A model generated the notes under the pieces. It had not been told where the DNA came from and ran no database searches. It was given only the letters and a program-made list of their open reading frames with translations. From Amycolatopsis circi (lineage in GTDB: Bacteria > Actinomycetota > Actinomycetes > Mycobacteriales > Pseudonocardiaceae): a stretch of 46,928 nucleotides of DNA. The position numbers were made by a program, and so were the translations under genes. The stretch spans positions 1-46,928 of the forward strand of contig NZ_PQIA01000065.1 of the NCBI RefSeq assembly GCF_003385235.1. The letters run 5' to 3'. Within the stretch, counting starts at the first letter, position 1; each line of letters begins with the position of its first letter. This document shows, one piece after another, positions 9,785-18,311 of the stretch.

Positions 9785-11221
9785 TCACCCAGCCACGGTG
9801 GGCCGCATCGCCGAGGCGGAATCGAGACCGGGTCCTTCCGGCAGCCGGGCCACGAGCCCGCCGGGCAGCCGCACCGGCGCGGCGGACGGGTAGCCGAGCG
9901 TCTTCGCGACATCCGGCTTTGCCAGCGGATAGCGCCTGCCCAGGTCGGTGACCAGGGTGAGCGTGCCGGACCCGGCCTGCGCGGACGGCATCGCCTCCAC
10001 CAGTACCGCGGAGCCCGGCGGCACGTAGACGCGGTCGGCCAGCGGAGTCCCTGCGGCGGATCGGCCGGCGGTGGACAGCAGCTGGTTTTCCGGCGGCAGT
10101 TCCGGGCCGACGATCAGCTGCGGCGCGCTCGCACCGGGTGCGTAGACCGCGCACAGCGTCGCGTCCTGATCGGACAGCCGGGCGAGCTGCGGACGAGCGG
10201 CCGGCGCGGCGTCCGCGGTAGCGGGGACCGGGTCCAGTTGGCGCGCTGCGGCTGCCTCGGCCGGGGCGAGCGGGAGCGCGCGGGGCTGCGCGCCGGAGTA
10301 AGCGGCGCGCGCCAGCTGAGCATCGGCCAGCTCGATTTGGTACTGCAGCTCGGTAATCGGGCGAAGCGCGTCCGGTTCGGCGGCGTAGTACTGCTGCCCG
10401 CCGCCCGCGGTGTGCACGACGAGCAGCGAGCCGGCCACGACGTCGGACCGCCCGGGCACGGCGGTGGACGGACGGCCGGCCTGCGCAGTCGGGAGCGGCC
10501 CGATCGGCGCGCCCTCGGGCACGACGTCCAGCCAGGCCTGCCCCGCCCGAGCCCACGACGCGGCGGTCAGCGCGAGCACGGTGCCGACTGTGCCGTACTC
10601 GGTGATCTTGTGCCGGTAGCCGTGCCAGAGCAGGTAGCGGTCTCCGGTGGACACGAGTTGCACCGGCAGCGCGGCGTCCGACAGTCCGATCCCGCCGCCC
10701 GGTTCGGCCCCGGCGAGCAGGACCGATTCCTGGATCGCGCTCCCGGCCGTGTCGCGGGCCGGAGTCGAGCACAGCGACCACGATCCGGTCCGCAGGCGCT
10801 CCGGGCCGGGCAGCGCGTCGGGCGCGTCCGGGATCCCGATCCGCGGCCCGCGCGGCACTCCGGCCAGCGAATTGCCGGACACCGTCTCGGTCGCCGCGTG
10901 CTGACCGAGCGCCAGCAGGGCGGAGGTGTAGTTCGCGACCGGGTACAGCCTGCCGTTCTGGAAGACGTACCGCGTGCCGGTCTCCTTCTCCACGATCACC
11001 GCGGCCTGGCCGCGCCAGGAATCGTTGCCGCCGGGCACGATCATCCCGTAGACGCCGACGCACGCCAGCGACACGATCGCCAGCGCGAGGCCGGCGAACG
11101 CAGCCGCGCCGGAGCGGCGGAACGGAGGCTGTTCGGGGTCGGTCTCCCGGGTGACCAGCGCCGAAATCGCCCGCTGGACGAGGAATTGGTAAGCCTGGAG
11201 CTGATCGCGTTTCGACGCCAC
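9785..11221 (-). CDS. eccB: Type VII secretion protein EccB
   Basis: 478 aa. EccB is the membrane-anchored, largely extracytoplasmic core subunit of the ESX translocon. The N-terminus SKRDQLQAYQFLVQRAISALV is the family signature; a single membrane helix follows near residues 45-65 (AGLALAIVSLACVGVYGMIV). The extracytoplasmic part has WRGQAAVIVEKETGTRYV..NGRLYPVANYTSALL, another EccB hallmark. The GTG start at 11221 is preceded by AGGAGG inside the end of eccD, 5 bp after the eccD stop, so eccD and eccB form one unit. EccC ATPase and mycosin partners are not in this window. Family length is about 480-510 aa, so the gene looks complete. Confidence 0.93.
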   Translation of the reverse strand: MASKRDQLQAYQFLVQRAISALVTRETDPEQPPFRRSGAAAFAGLALAIVSLACVGVYGMIVPGGNDSWRGQAAVIVEKETGTRYVFQNGRLYPVANYTSALLALGQHAATETVSGNSLAGVPRGPRIGIPDAPDALPGPERLRTGSWSLCSTPARDTAGSAIQESVLLAGAEPGGGIGLSDAALPVQLVSTGDRYLLWHGYRHKITEYGTVGTVLALTAASWARAGQAWLDVVPEGAPIGPLPTAQAGRPSTAVPGRSDVVAGSLLVVHTAGGGQQYYAAEPDALRPITELQYQIELADAQLARAAYSGAQPRALPLAPAEAAAARQLDPVPATADAAPAARPQLARLSDQDATLCAVYAPGASAPQLIVGPELPPENQLLSTAGRSAAGTPLADRVYVPPGSAVLVEAMPSAQAGSGTLTLVTDLGRRYPLAKPDVAKTLGYPSAAPVRLPGGLVARLPEGPGLDSASAMRPTVAG

Positions 11222-11226
11222 GGCCC

Positions 11227-12606
11227 TCAGCCTCCTAGTCCGCGCACGTAGCCGTACAGCCCGAGCACCCAGCACGCGATCGGTACCAGCGAGCACACCA
11301 GAAGGATCTCGGAGTACTCGGCGAACCGGCCGAGATACGGGTTCGGCGCGCGAGTGCTGAACAGGAGCCCTGCCGCGACGACGACCGCCGCGACCACGAG
11401 CAGGATCGCGCCTGAGGACACCAGCGGGATCGCCGGCCCGGAGCCCAGTCCGGTCGCCAGTGCCGCGGCCCCGGCCATTCCTGTCGCCAGCAACGGGCTC
11501 CGTTGCCGCAGCGTCGGATACAGCCGAGCCCGCACCAGGAATCCGGCAGAGACCACCGCGACCATCGTCACCGAAGCGGCGCTGCCGTCGTGCACGAGCA
11601 GCATTTCACAGCACACCACCACCGCTGCCGCGCCGGCCAGCATGCCGGTGAGCAGGCCGTCCGCGCGCGCCACCGCGGCGTGCACCCGGTCGATCGGCGG
11701 CTGCGGATCGTCGCGGACCAGGTCAGCGGTCGACCGCGGCAGCACCGGCATCGGCACCTTGCCGAGCCGCAGCGCGAGCGGAGCGAACACAATGGACAGT
11801 GCCAGCAGTCCGGCGGCGAGTGCGGCCGCTGCCTGGTATGCCGCGAAATCGCCGCTCGCGCCGACGAAACCTCCGATCACGGCGAAGAATCCGGCGGTGG
11901 CCGCACCCGCGAACCACGACTGGGCGGCGGCGACTCCGAGGTAGCCCGCCACGGCCGCCAGTGTCAGCGTCACTCCTGCGAGCATCACCTGCCCCGGCGC
12001 GAGGTCGGTCAACGCGTGCGTCCCGGCGGGCAGCAACCCGCCGCCGAGGAACGCGAACGGCAAGGCGACGGCAGCGAGTACCGCGCCTGCCCCGGCGTCT
12101 CCCGCCGCGCGGGCGAGCACGACGCCCGCGACCAGCAGCAGTCCGGCGACCGCGAGCGCCCAGATCGCCGGACCGGTCCACGGCGCACCCGCGCGCAGCA
12201 CGGTGACCAGTCCTAACAGGACAGCCGCGCCGCCCGCGGCCAGGCCAGCCGTGCGCGTGTGCCGCGGGCCCCACGCCCGGCCGAGCCCGCTCGAGCCGGT
12301 CGCGATCGCGTCCACCACGTCGTCGTACTCCGGTTCCGGCCAGTCGGCCCTGGCCGGCAGCAGATGCAGCACCTCGCCGTCGCGCACCCGGTGCCCGGCG
12401 AGCGTGCGGCCGAGATCGAACCTCGCCCCGTCGGGACGGCGCAGCTGCCAGCCGCCGCCCGCCGCGCCGTCGTCGGCGAGCCCCTCGCCCGCGCGGGCGA
12501 GCAGGCCCGGCAGCAGCTCCGCGACACTCGCGTGCTCGGGGAGCGCCATGTCGATCCGTCGTTTCGGGGCGGCGATCGTGACTCTGATCAAGCCGGCTGT
12601 CTGCAT
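11227..12606 (-). CDS. eccD: Type VII secretion integral membrane protein EccD
   Basis: 459 aa. EccD forms the transmembrane pore-lining part of the ESX membrane complex. Residues 1-85 are the ubiquitin-like YukD domain (IRVTIAAPKRRIDMALPEHASVAELLPGL, then LHLLPARADWPEPEYDDVVDAIA). About eleven hydrophobic segments follow, as expected for the family. ATG at 12606 is supported by GAAGGTGG about 7 bp upstream. It is followed after 5 bp by eccB. A 16-bp inverted-repeat motif at 12646-12661 lies about 40 bp upstream of the start and recurs upstream of the pseudokinase gene, suggesting shared control. Confidence 0.93.
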   Translation of the reverse strand: MQTAGLIRVTIAAPKRRIDMALPEHASVAELLPGLLARAGEGLADDGAAGGGWQLRRPDGARFDLGRTLAGHRVRDGEVLHLLPARADWPEPEYDDVVDAIATGSSGLGRAWGPRHTRTAGLAAGGAAVLLGLVTVLRAGAPWTGPAIWALAVAGLLLVAGVVLARAAGDAGAGAVLAAVALPFAFLGGGLLPAGTHALTDLAPGQVMLAGVTLTLAAVAGYLGVAAAQSWFAGAATAGFFAVIGGFVGASGDFAAYQAAAALAAGLLALSIVFAPLALRLGKVPMPVLPRSTADLVRDDPQPPIDRVHAAVARADGLLTGMLAGAAAVVVCCEMLLVHDGSAASVTMVAVVSAGFLVRARLYPTLRQRSPLLATGMAGAAALATGLGSGPAIPLVSSGAILLVVAAVVVAAGLLFSTRAPNPYLGRFAEYSEILLVCSLVPIACWVLGLYGYVRGLGG

Positions 12607-12645
12607 GCGCCCACCTTCTCCCGGGAACCGCCGCCGCGGGGAGCC

Positions 12646-12661
12646 GAGGCAGGAACCTGCC
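12646..12661. promoter_or_regulatory. Inverted-repeat motif shared with the pseudokinase promoter, copy 1
   Basis: GAGGCAGGAACCTGCC contains 6-bp arms GGCAGG and CCTGCC around two bases. The identical 16-mer occurs at 13898-13913. Both lie 39-44 nt from the start codon of the gene they precede (eccD here). The shared sequence and spacing suggest an operator for one regulator. The GGAACC inside could instead be part of an ECF-type -35 element, but in eccD it is on the non-coding orientation, which argues against that. Confidence 0.45.
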
Positions 12662-12715
12662 GCCGCTCCGGACTTCTCGCTGTATGTCCACAAAGGACTT
12701 CCAAACACGGCAATA

Positions 12716-12747
12716 CCCTTGCCCCGTCGGTGTTTCCGGGGCAAGGG
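12716..12747 (-). terminator. Hairpin terminator candidate after the 224-aa unknown gene
   Basis: A perfect 10-bp stem (CCCTTGCCCC at 12716-12725, GGGGCAAGGG at 12738-12747) with a 12-nt loop begins 10 bp downstream of the stop at 12757. No clear U-tract follows on the minus strand (TATTGCCG). It would separate the two unknown genes from eccD-eccB and imply that eccD has its own promoter in 12607-12715. Confidence 0.6.
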
Positions 12748-12756
12748 CAGGCGCCG

Positions 12757-13431
12757 TCAGGCACACACTCCGCGAAGGGCGGTTTCGAGCCGGGCGGCGA
12801 AGTCCAAGACGGTGTCCGCGCGCAGCTGCCAGCCAGACGAGACCACGCGGTGCAGGGTGCGCACCACCAGGACCGCGCCGTTCGCGCCGGGCGTGATCAT
12901 CAGCAGGCGATCGACGTCCCAGCTCTGCCGGGCGGTGCCGCTCGGCAGGGTTTTCGTCTGGCCCGCTCGGGTGCTCGACAGGCGGTTGGCGGCTTCGAGC
13001 AGATCCGTGTCGGCGTTCAGCCGGTTCGCGACCGCCGGGTCGCCCTCGAACGGGGCGAGTCCCCGGCCGCCGGGTGCGCCGAGCGAAACCCGGACCGGGT
13101 TCGGCAGGTGGAGTGGCACCGCGTAGACCAGTGCACCCAGGCCGAGCGCCCGGCGCACCGCGGTGCGGCCGCTCATGACGGCGGCGCGGAGTTCGAACGG
13201 TCGGGGCTGCTGAGCGTCGACGTAGACAAAGCAGTCGGTCGGCGCGGGCATGCCGCTGAAGCGTTCGCGCGGCGGCAGAAGACTGCCTGCCGGGACGCCA
13301 GTGCTGTTGCCCGGCAAGGTCATCGCCGCCGGAGTGGCGATGAGGCCGAGTTCTTTCTGCACGGTCGCGGCGACGTCGGCGGCGACCGTGGCGGGTTCGG
13401 CGCGACGGCCGGTCCACAAGGCGGTGGGCAT
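12757..13431 (-). CDS. Conserved-type unknown protein in the ESX locus
   Basis: 224 aa starting at ATG 13431 with GGGGGA 6 bp upstream. I do not recognise the family. It has no signal peptide or membrane helix; there are mixed alpha/beta-looking stretches (ALGLGALVYAVPLHLPN, GANGAVLVVRTLHRVV) and few cysteines. It lies 20 bp downstream of the 114-aa membrane gene and is followed by a strong hairpin, so the two form a small transcription unit upstream of eccD. Position suggests an ESX accessory or cytoplasmic factor; EspG-like chaperone identity was considered but no signature supports it. Confidence 0.75.
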   Translation of the reverse strand: MPTALWTGRRAEPATVAADVAATVQKELGLIATPAAMTLPGNSTGVPAGSLLPPRERFSGMPAPTDCFVYVDAQQPRPFELRAAVMSGRTAVRRALGLGALVYAVPLHLPNPVRVSLGAPGGRGLAPFEGDPAVANRLNADTDLLEAANRLSSTRAGQTKTLPSGTARQSWDVDRLLMITPGANGAVLVVRTLHRVVSSGWQLRADTVLDFAARLETALRGVCA

Positions 13432-13451
13432 CGGAATTCCCCCTTCGGTTT

Positions 13452-13796
13452 TCAGGCCGTGCGCGCGGACCTGCTCAGCTCGTCGAAACGTGCTGACGCG
13501 GCCTGCAATTCGGACTGGAAGCGGCCTGGCCGCAATTGCGCGAGTTCCTGCCAGCTGTCCACCGCCGCGCGGGCCTTGGCGAGCGCGTCCTGTCCGCGGG
13601 CGGCCAGCGCGTCGCGTTCGGCGTCGAACTGCTGCGCCTGCCGGAGCACGGCCTGCGAGCGGTCCTCGACCGGTGCCGGGGCGGCTGCTTCCGTGCGGGC
13701 GACCCGGCGCTTGCGGACGGTCATGCTGAGCCAGCCCACGCCGAAGATGATCAGGCCGGTGAGGATCGGCTTGGCGAGAATGTGCCAGATGTCCAT
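13452..13796 (-). CDS. Small single-pass membrane protein with cytoplasmic coiled-coil-like tail
   Basis: 114 aa. The ATG at 13796 puts a membrane helix at residues 7-25 (LAKPILTGLIIFGVGWLSM) followed by basic RKRR, so the tail is probably cytoplasmic. Residues about 45-110 are Ala/Gln/Glu/Arg-rich and likely helical (QAVLRQAQQFDAERDALAARG). A longer form starting at 13895 would cover part of the regulatory region and lacks support. It is first in a two-gene minus-strand unit and is divergent from the pseudokinase gene, sharing a 161-bp promoter region. Function unknown. Confidence 0.7.
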   Translation of the reverse strand: MDIWHILAKPILTGLIIFGVGWLSMTVRKRRVARTEAAAPAPVEDRSQAVLRQAQQFDAERDALAARGQDALAKARAAVDSWQELAQLRPGRFQSELQAASARFDELSRSARTA

Positions 13797-13897
13797 GGAG
13801 GTTCCCGTCCGTTCCGGGCGGCGCGGCGCCGCCGAAGCTGTGGTGACGGGATCGAAACTAGGCAGCGGCGGATGAGGTTTCGATGACACGCGCACGC

Positions 13898-13913
13898 GAG
13901 GCAGGAACCTGCC
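13898..13913. promoter_or_regulatory. Inverted-repeat motif shared with the eccD upstream region, copy 2
   Basis: Identical 16-mer GAGGCAGGAACCTGCC in the divergent region between the 114-aa membrane gene and the pseudokinase gene. It ends 44 nt before ATG 13958 and could serve both directions. See the copy at 12646 for the argument. Confidence 0.45.
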
Positions 13914-13957
13914 CGGGCATTGCGCCGGACGCGCCCGGACAGGGGAGAATGGCGGTC

Positions 13958-16183
13958 ATGAGCATCGGGGTGGGCGAGGAGCGGCTGCTCGCCGAGGGAC
14001 CGGTCGCCAAGGTCTACGCGGGCCGGCTGGCGGGCGAGGACGTGGCGGTCAAGGTGTTCGACGGCGTCCTCGACCGCGACACCGCGGCCCGGTTCGACCG
14101 GGAACGCAAGGCGCTCGCCGCCGTGCGCGGCGAACGGGCGATCCTGCCCGTCGACGAGGCAGGCGAACTGTCGGGCGGCCGCCTCGGCGTGCGGATGGAG
14201 CTGTGCCGGCGGTCGCTGGCGCACCTGCTCGGCGGGCAGTTGCCGGTGAGCGACGTCCTCGCCGTCGGCTGGACGGTCTCGGCCGCACTGGCCGCGGCGC
14301 ATCAGGTGGGCGTCGTGCACGGCGGCGTCACGCCGCACAACGTGCTGCTGCGCCGTTCGGGCGAACTCGCGCTCGCCGATTTCGGGCTGGCCTTGCGCCG
14401 ACGGTTCCCGCGCGACCCCCTGCACGCGGTGGACTACGCCGCGCCGGAAACCCTGCGGGACGACGCCCTCTCCGAGGCGAGCGACCTGTACGGCCTCGGT
14501 GCCGTGCTCTACACGGCGCTTTCTGGTTCGTCGCCGTTCCCGCGCCACACCGGACAGCAGCGCGCCGAACGGATCCTGCAGGTTTTCCGCGATCCAGTGC
14601 CGCCGATCCGGGTGCCCGGTGCGCCGCCCGCACTGGTCGAGCTGATCGGGCGGTTGCTGGCCAAGGACCCCGCGGACCGCCCGCAGGACCCAGCCGCGGT
14701 GGCGGAGACGCTGGAGCGGCTGTACCGGACGAGCACCGCCCCGGCCGAGGTGGAATTCGACGATTTCGCGGGGCACGGGCAGCAGGTCGGCTTCGGCGGA
14801 ATGGCACCGCAGCCGGGCGGGGGTTGGGCTGGTCCCGCGCCGCAACTGGGCGGTTTCGCCGCGCCGCAACAGCAGTTCAGCGGTCCGGGCGGTGCGGTGC
14901 GGCAACCCGGCGATTTCGCCGCGCTTCACCACCAGCCCGGTGCTGCAGGCGGCGCGGCGCAGGAACCCAGCGGCTGGCCCGTTCCTGGGCAACAGCCGCC
15001 CGGACTCGGCGGTGCGGTGCGGCAACCCGGCTCCGCCCAGCCGCCGAGCAGCTTCGCCGCGCAACAACACCAGCCCGGCACCCCAGGCGGCACGGCTCAG
15101 GAACCCAACGGCTTGCCCGACCCCGGCCAACAGCCACCCGGACTCGGCAGCGCGCCACAGCCATCCGGCGACTGGCCAGGCCCCGCCCAGCAACCAAACG
15201 GTTCCGCGGTGCCTCAACAGGAACCTGGCGGCACGGCACAGCACCGGCCCGACGGTTGGCGGAACCCCGCCTCCCCACTGCCCGGGATCGGGCACGCACC
15301 CCATCAACCGGACAGCGCTCTCACCGGTGCGCCCCAGGAACCCGGTGCCTGGACCGGCCCCGCCCAGCAGCCGGGCAGCTTCGCAGCGCCTCGGCACCAA
15401 CCCGGCGGTTCGAGCGGCACGACACAGCATCAGCCCGACGCTTGGCAGAACCCCACCGCCCAACTCCCCGGAATCGGCGGCGCACCACCGCAATCCGGAA
15501 ACTGGTCCGGATCCGCCCAGCAGCCGAACAGTTCCGCCGCATCCCTTCACCAAACCAGCGGTTCGAGCGCAGTTCCTCAGCCCGGTTCCGCCCTGCAGCC
15601 GAACAGTTTCACCGCGCCCCGCCAACCCAGCGGTTCAGGCGCGACTCCTCAGTCCGCCAACTCCCCCGACCCAGCCACCGGATCAACCCCCGGCCGAACC
15701 CTCCTGCACACCTTCGACGACACCAAAGAACCCCGCCATGGCCGGAAGCTGCCACGATTCGCCTGGTGGCCCGCACTAGCCGCCGGACTGGCCGCCGCCG
15801 TCGGGGCATTGATCGCAGTCCCGATGCTGACCGCGAAGCAGGATCCCCGGCCCGCACTCCCGCTGGCGACCGCGCCGTCCTCCGGGCAGCTTCCGCCTGC
15901 CGAACGGGCCCCGGCTCCGGACGTGCATCTCGCGCTGGCCGCCCCCACAGACCTCGGCACCCAGATCAAGCTTTCCTGGACCGCCGAGGGGAATCTGGAC
16001 TTCGCGGTCGTCGTCGGGGCCGAGCGGATCGCGCCGATGGTGCTGGTGGCCAACCGCAACCGGACGATGTCGGTTCCGGTCGACCCGGCTCGCAAGTACT
16101 GCTTCCAGATCCGTGCGACCGACGGCAGCCACGTGTACGAGACTCCCCCGGTCCCGATCCGCGGCGCGGTCTGCACGTCCTGA
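13958..16183 (+). CDS. Membrane-anchored Ser/Thr pseudokinase with Pro/Gln-rich region and extracytoplasmic Fn3-like domain
   Basis: 741 aa. Residues about 8-260 form a Hanks-type kinase fold: Lys32 in VAVKVF, Asp141 in ADFGLA, and a YAAPE-type activation segment end. The catalytic loop reads VVHGGVTPHN (residues 119-128) instead of HRDxKxxN: the catalytic Asp is Gly123 and the loop Lys is Thr125. The Gly-rich loop also keeps only its first Gly (EGPVAKVYAG). It should bind nucleotide poorly or not at all and not phosphorylate. Residues about 268-578 are a Pro/Gln/Gly-rich low-complexity linker built from loose repeats. One membrane helix lies near 605-628, followed by an Fn3-like domain (KLSWTAEG, YCFQIRATDG). 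AGGGGAG lies 10 bp upstream of ATG 13958; ATG 13949 is also in frame but too close to it. It is convergent with the transglutaminase-like gene and sits inside the ESX locus, so it is probably a scaffold or sensor for it. Confidence 0.87.
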   Translation: MSIGVGEERLLAEGPVAKVYAGRLAGEDVAVKVFDGVLDRDTAARFDRERKALAAVRGERAILPVDEAGELSGGRLGVRMELCRRSLAHLLGGQLPVSDVLAVGWTVSAALAAAHQVGVVHGGVTPHNVLLRRSGELALADFGLALRRRFPRDPLHAVDYAAPETLRDDALSEASDLYGLGAVLYTALSGSSPFPRHTGQQRAERILQVFRDPVPPIRVPGAPPALVELIGRLLAKDPADRPQDPAAVAETLERLYRTSTAPAEVEFDDFAGHGQQVGFGGMAPQPGGGWAGPAPQLGGFAAPQQQFSGPGGAVRQPGDFAALHHQPGAAGGAAQEPSGWPVPGQQPPGLGGAVRQPGSAQPPSSFAAQQHQPGTPGGTAQEPNGLPDPGQQPPGLGSAPQPSGDWPGPAQQPNGSAVPQQEPGGTAQHRPDGWRNPASPLPGIGHAPHQPDSALTGAPQEPGAWTGPAQQPGSFAAPRHQPGGSSGTTQHQPDAWQNPTAQLPGIGGAPPQSGNWSGSAQQPNSSAASLHQTSGSSAVPQPGSALQPNSFTAPRQPSGSGATPQSANSPDPATGSTPGRTLLHTFDDTKEPRHGRKLPRFAWWPALAAGLAAAVGALIAVPMLTAKQDPRPALPLATAPSSGQLPPAERAPAPDVHLALAAPTDLGTQIKLSWTAEGNLDFAVVVGAERIAPMVLVANRNRTMSVPVDPARKYCFQIRATDGSHVYETPPVPIRGAVCTS

Positions 16184-16193
16184 CCGCACTGTC

Positions 16194-18311
16194 CTAAGCA
16201 GACCGCCGGAACAACGGCCGGGGATCGAACACCGCACGCACCCGGCTCCGCCAAGGACGGCGGGCCAGTGCCCGGCGCAGTTCCCGGATCTCCATCCACG
16301 CGACCCCCACCGCGCTGTCCGACGGCGGGAACCGGGACCACAGCGCCGCGTCCATCACGCCGGACAGTCGCAGCACCGGATCGCGCACCCGCTCCCCCAA
16401 CGCCGACCCCGCCGATTCCGCCAGGTCCCGGGGCGTCATTCCCGCCCGGTACGCGACCCCGTGTGCGCGCAGCCGGTCTCGGACCTCCGCCCACGCGCCG
16501 AAAATCGCGTCTTTGCCCAGACGGCGGCGTCGGCGTCTCGTCCGGAGAAGCTTCGCGAGCGGCACGCCGATCAGTCCACACAGCAGCAACGCGGGCACGA
16601 CCGCCGCGGCGATCCACCACGGCCAGCTGCCCGCTCCGGAAACGAACGCGGCGGCTTCCGGCCTGCTGTCCGGCGGCGACACCGGCGGCTGGAGCTTTTC
16701 CAGCGGCGGCAACTGCGACTGCGCCCGTCCCGCGGCGCCCGCCAGCCCGGACGACTTGGCGGACGTGGTCGCGGACTTCGTCGGGTCCAGCGGCACCCAG
16801 CCGACCCCGGCGACCGCGACCTCCGGCCACGCCAGCGCATCTCCGGCGTGCACGACGTGCGCCCCGGCAGTGTCCGAACCGCGATACCCGACCACGAGCC
16901 GCGCCGGGATGCCGGTGATCCGGGCCAGCGCCACGTACGCGGCGGCGAACTGTTCGCTCGTCCCCCGTTTCGAGACGGTCAGGAACTGCCGCAGCTGCGG
17001 CCAGGAAGCCCCGGTCGGCAGGTCGTCGCCGACCGCGAGCTGGTAGTTCTGCTGGAGAAATCGCTGCAGCTGCAAGGCGGATTGGAACGTCGGGCGCAGG
17101 CCGTGCACCGCCGTCCAGGCGAGCCGGGCGACGTCGTCGGGCACTGCGCCGACACCGCCGAGGCCGCCCGGTGCTTGCGCGTCAACCGGTGCGGTGGCCA
17201 GGTATTTCGCGTCCGCCTCCGGTGCCGACCAGGTCATCCGGTAATCGGTTTGCCCGCCAGGGGAAGCCGACAGCAGCACGCCCGCGCCGGGATCCACCAG
17301 GGGCGCAGCGCCGGTCACGCTGGTCAACTCCGGCTGGCTCGGCAACCACGGCCCGGACAACGGCGGCACGCTCAGCTCCGCCGAGACCTCCGGCGCGCCG
17401 GGAACGCCGTCGATCCGGGTGCCGAGCCGGCGCAGTTTCGGTTCGGCCAGCCAGCCCGCGCCGTCGAAACCGGTCAGCACGACCAGCCGCCACCGGTCGA
17501 CCGGGGCGGTGCTGCGGTAGCTGAACACCGGCCGCGCCGGATCGGCCAGTTGTCCCGCGATCTCGTCGAGCGGGTTGCTGACCGGGCTTTGCGGAGGCGG
17601 CACCGGATGTCCGTCAGCGAGCCGGTACGGCTCCCGTCCCGCCGGATCGAGGCCGCCGAACGCGACGGCTCCGGCGGCGATCGCGACCACCAGCGGCAGC
17701 ACCGCCCACGCGGCCGAAGAGGACGGCCGCCGCAGTCGCAGAGAACCGCCACCGGGCCGCGCCGCCCATAACAGCAGCCCGGCCGGCGCGAGATATGCGA
17801 CCGCGGCGTACAGCGCCGTGAACCCGGCCAGCGCCTGATAAGCCTGCGCCAGACCCGCCACAGCCAGGCTCGGCAGCAGCGCCACGAGCGGCATTCGCAG
17901 GCGCAGCAACAGTTCCAAGCCGAGCACGACAGCCAGCAGCACCGCCAGCGGCACGAACAGCAACTGCCCGGGGTCCGGCCGCGCGGGCCAGGTCGATTGC
18001 AGCGTCTGCAGCCAGCTCTCGGTCAGTCCGTGGCTCAATCCCTGAAGCGAGGCTCCCGTGGGCAATCCGGAGACGGTGGTCGAAAACAGCGTGGTCTCAA
18101 CGATTCCGAGCAATCCGGCGACCAGCACGACCAGCGGACGCCACGCCGTCAGCCCCGGCCAGCGAAGGCACAGCTCGGCACCCCCGTAGCCGAGCACCAC
18201 GACCACGAGAACCGGCAAGAGCAACGCCGACAACCCGAACACCGGCGCGAACAACAGCCCGGCCACCGCGGTGGAGCCGAGCATTCCGGTCACCGCCAAC
18301 CGGGCGTTCAC
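16194..18311 (-). CDS. DUF3488/TgpA-type membrane protein with inactive transglutaminase domain
   Basis: 705 aa, GTG start at 18311 overlapping the DUF58 stop (GTGA). The N-terminal half has several membrane helices, then an extracytoplasmic transglutaminase-like domain, a further helix (WWIAAAVVPALLLCGLIGVPL, about 570-590) and a cytoplasmic DUF4129-like tail. The fold is clear (EQFAAAYVALARITGIPARLVVGYRG, GWVPLDPT). The Cys of the usual Cys-His-Asp triad is Ser452 (RGTSEQF) and the His is Leu493 (ALAWPEV); only Asp509 remains. Spacing between these positions matches active relatives, so this is substitution, not misalignment. Last gene of a four-gene minus-strand unit (Fn3, MoxR, DUF58, this one). 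Probably a structural or binding role at the cell surface. Confidence 0.88.
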   Translation of the reverse strand: MNARLAVTGMLGSTAVAGLLFAPVFGLSALLLPVLVVVVLGYGGAELCLRWPGLTAWRPLVVLVAGLLGIVETTLFSTTVSGLPTGASLQGLSHGLTESWLQTLQSTWPARPDPGQLLFVPLAVLLAVVLGLELLLRLRMPLVALLPSLAVAGLAQAYQALAGFTALYAAVAYLAPAGLLLWAARPGGGSLRLRRPSSSAAWAVLPLVVAIAAGAVAFGGLDPAGREPYRLADGHPVPPPQSPVSNPLDEIAGQLADPARPVFSYRSTAPVDRWRLVVLTGFDGAGWLAEPKLRRLGTRIDGVPGAPEVSAELSVPPLSGPWLPSQPELTSVTGAAPLVDPGAGVLLSASPGGQTDYRMTWSAPEADAKYLATAPVDAQAPGGLGGVGAVPDDVARLAWTAVHGLRPTFQSALQLQRFLQQNYQLAVGDDLPTGASWPQLRQFLTVSKRGTSEQFAAAYVALARITGIPARLVVGYRGSDTAGAHVVHAGDALAWPEVAVAGVGWVPLDPTKSATTSAKSSGLAGAAGRAQSQLPPLEKLQPPVSPPDSRPEAAAFVSGAGSWPWWIAAAVVPALLLCGLIGVPLAKLLRTRRRRRRLGKDAIFGAWAEVRDRLRAHGVAYRAGMTPRDLAESAGSALGERVRDPVLRLSGVMDAALWSRFPPSDSAVGVAWMEIRELRRALARRPWRSRVRAVFDPRPLFRRSA

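Noticed and set aside
12646..12661. GGAACC in the shared 16-mer as an ECF sigma -35 element
   Set aside because: Orientation is opposite relative to the gene at one of the two sites and no matching -10 was found; an inverted-repeat operator fits both.
14760..15690. Repeat-rich Pro/Gln/Gly segment considered as a collagen-like or amyloid-like functional domain
   Set aside because: Repeats are loose and irregular with no G-X-Y periodicity; best described as a disordered linker of the pseudokinase.
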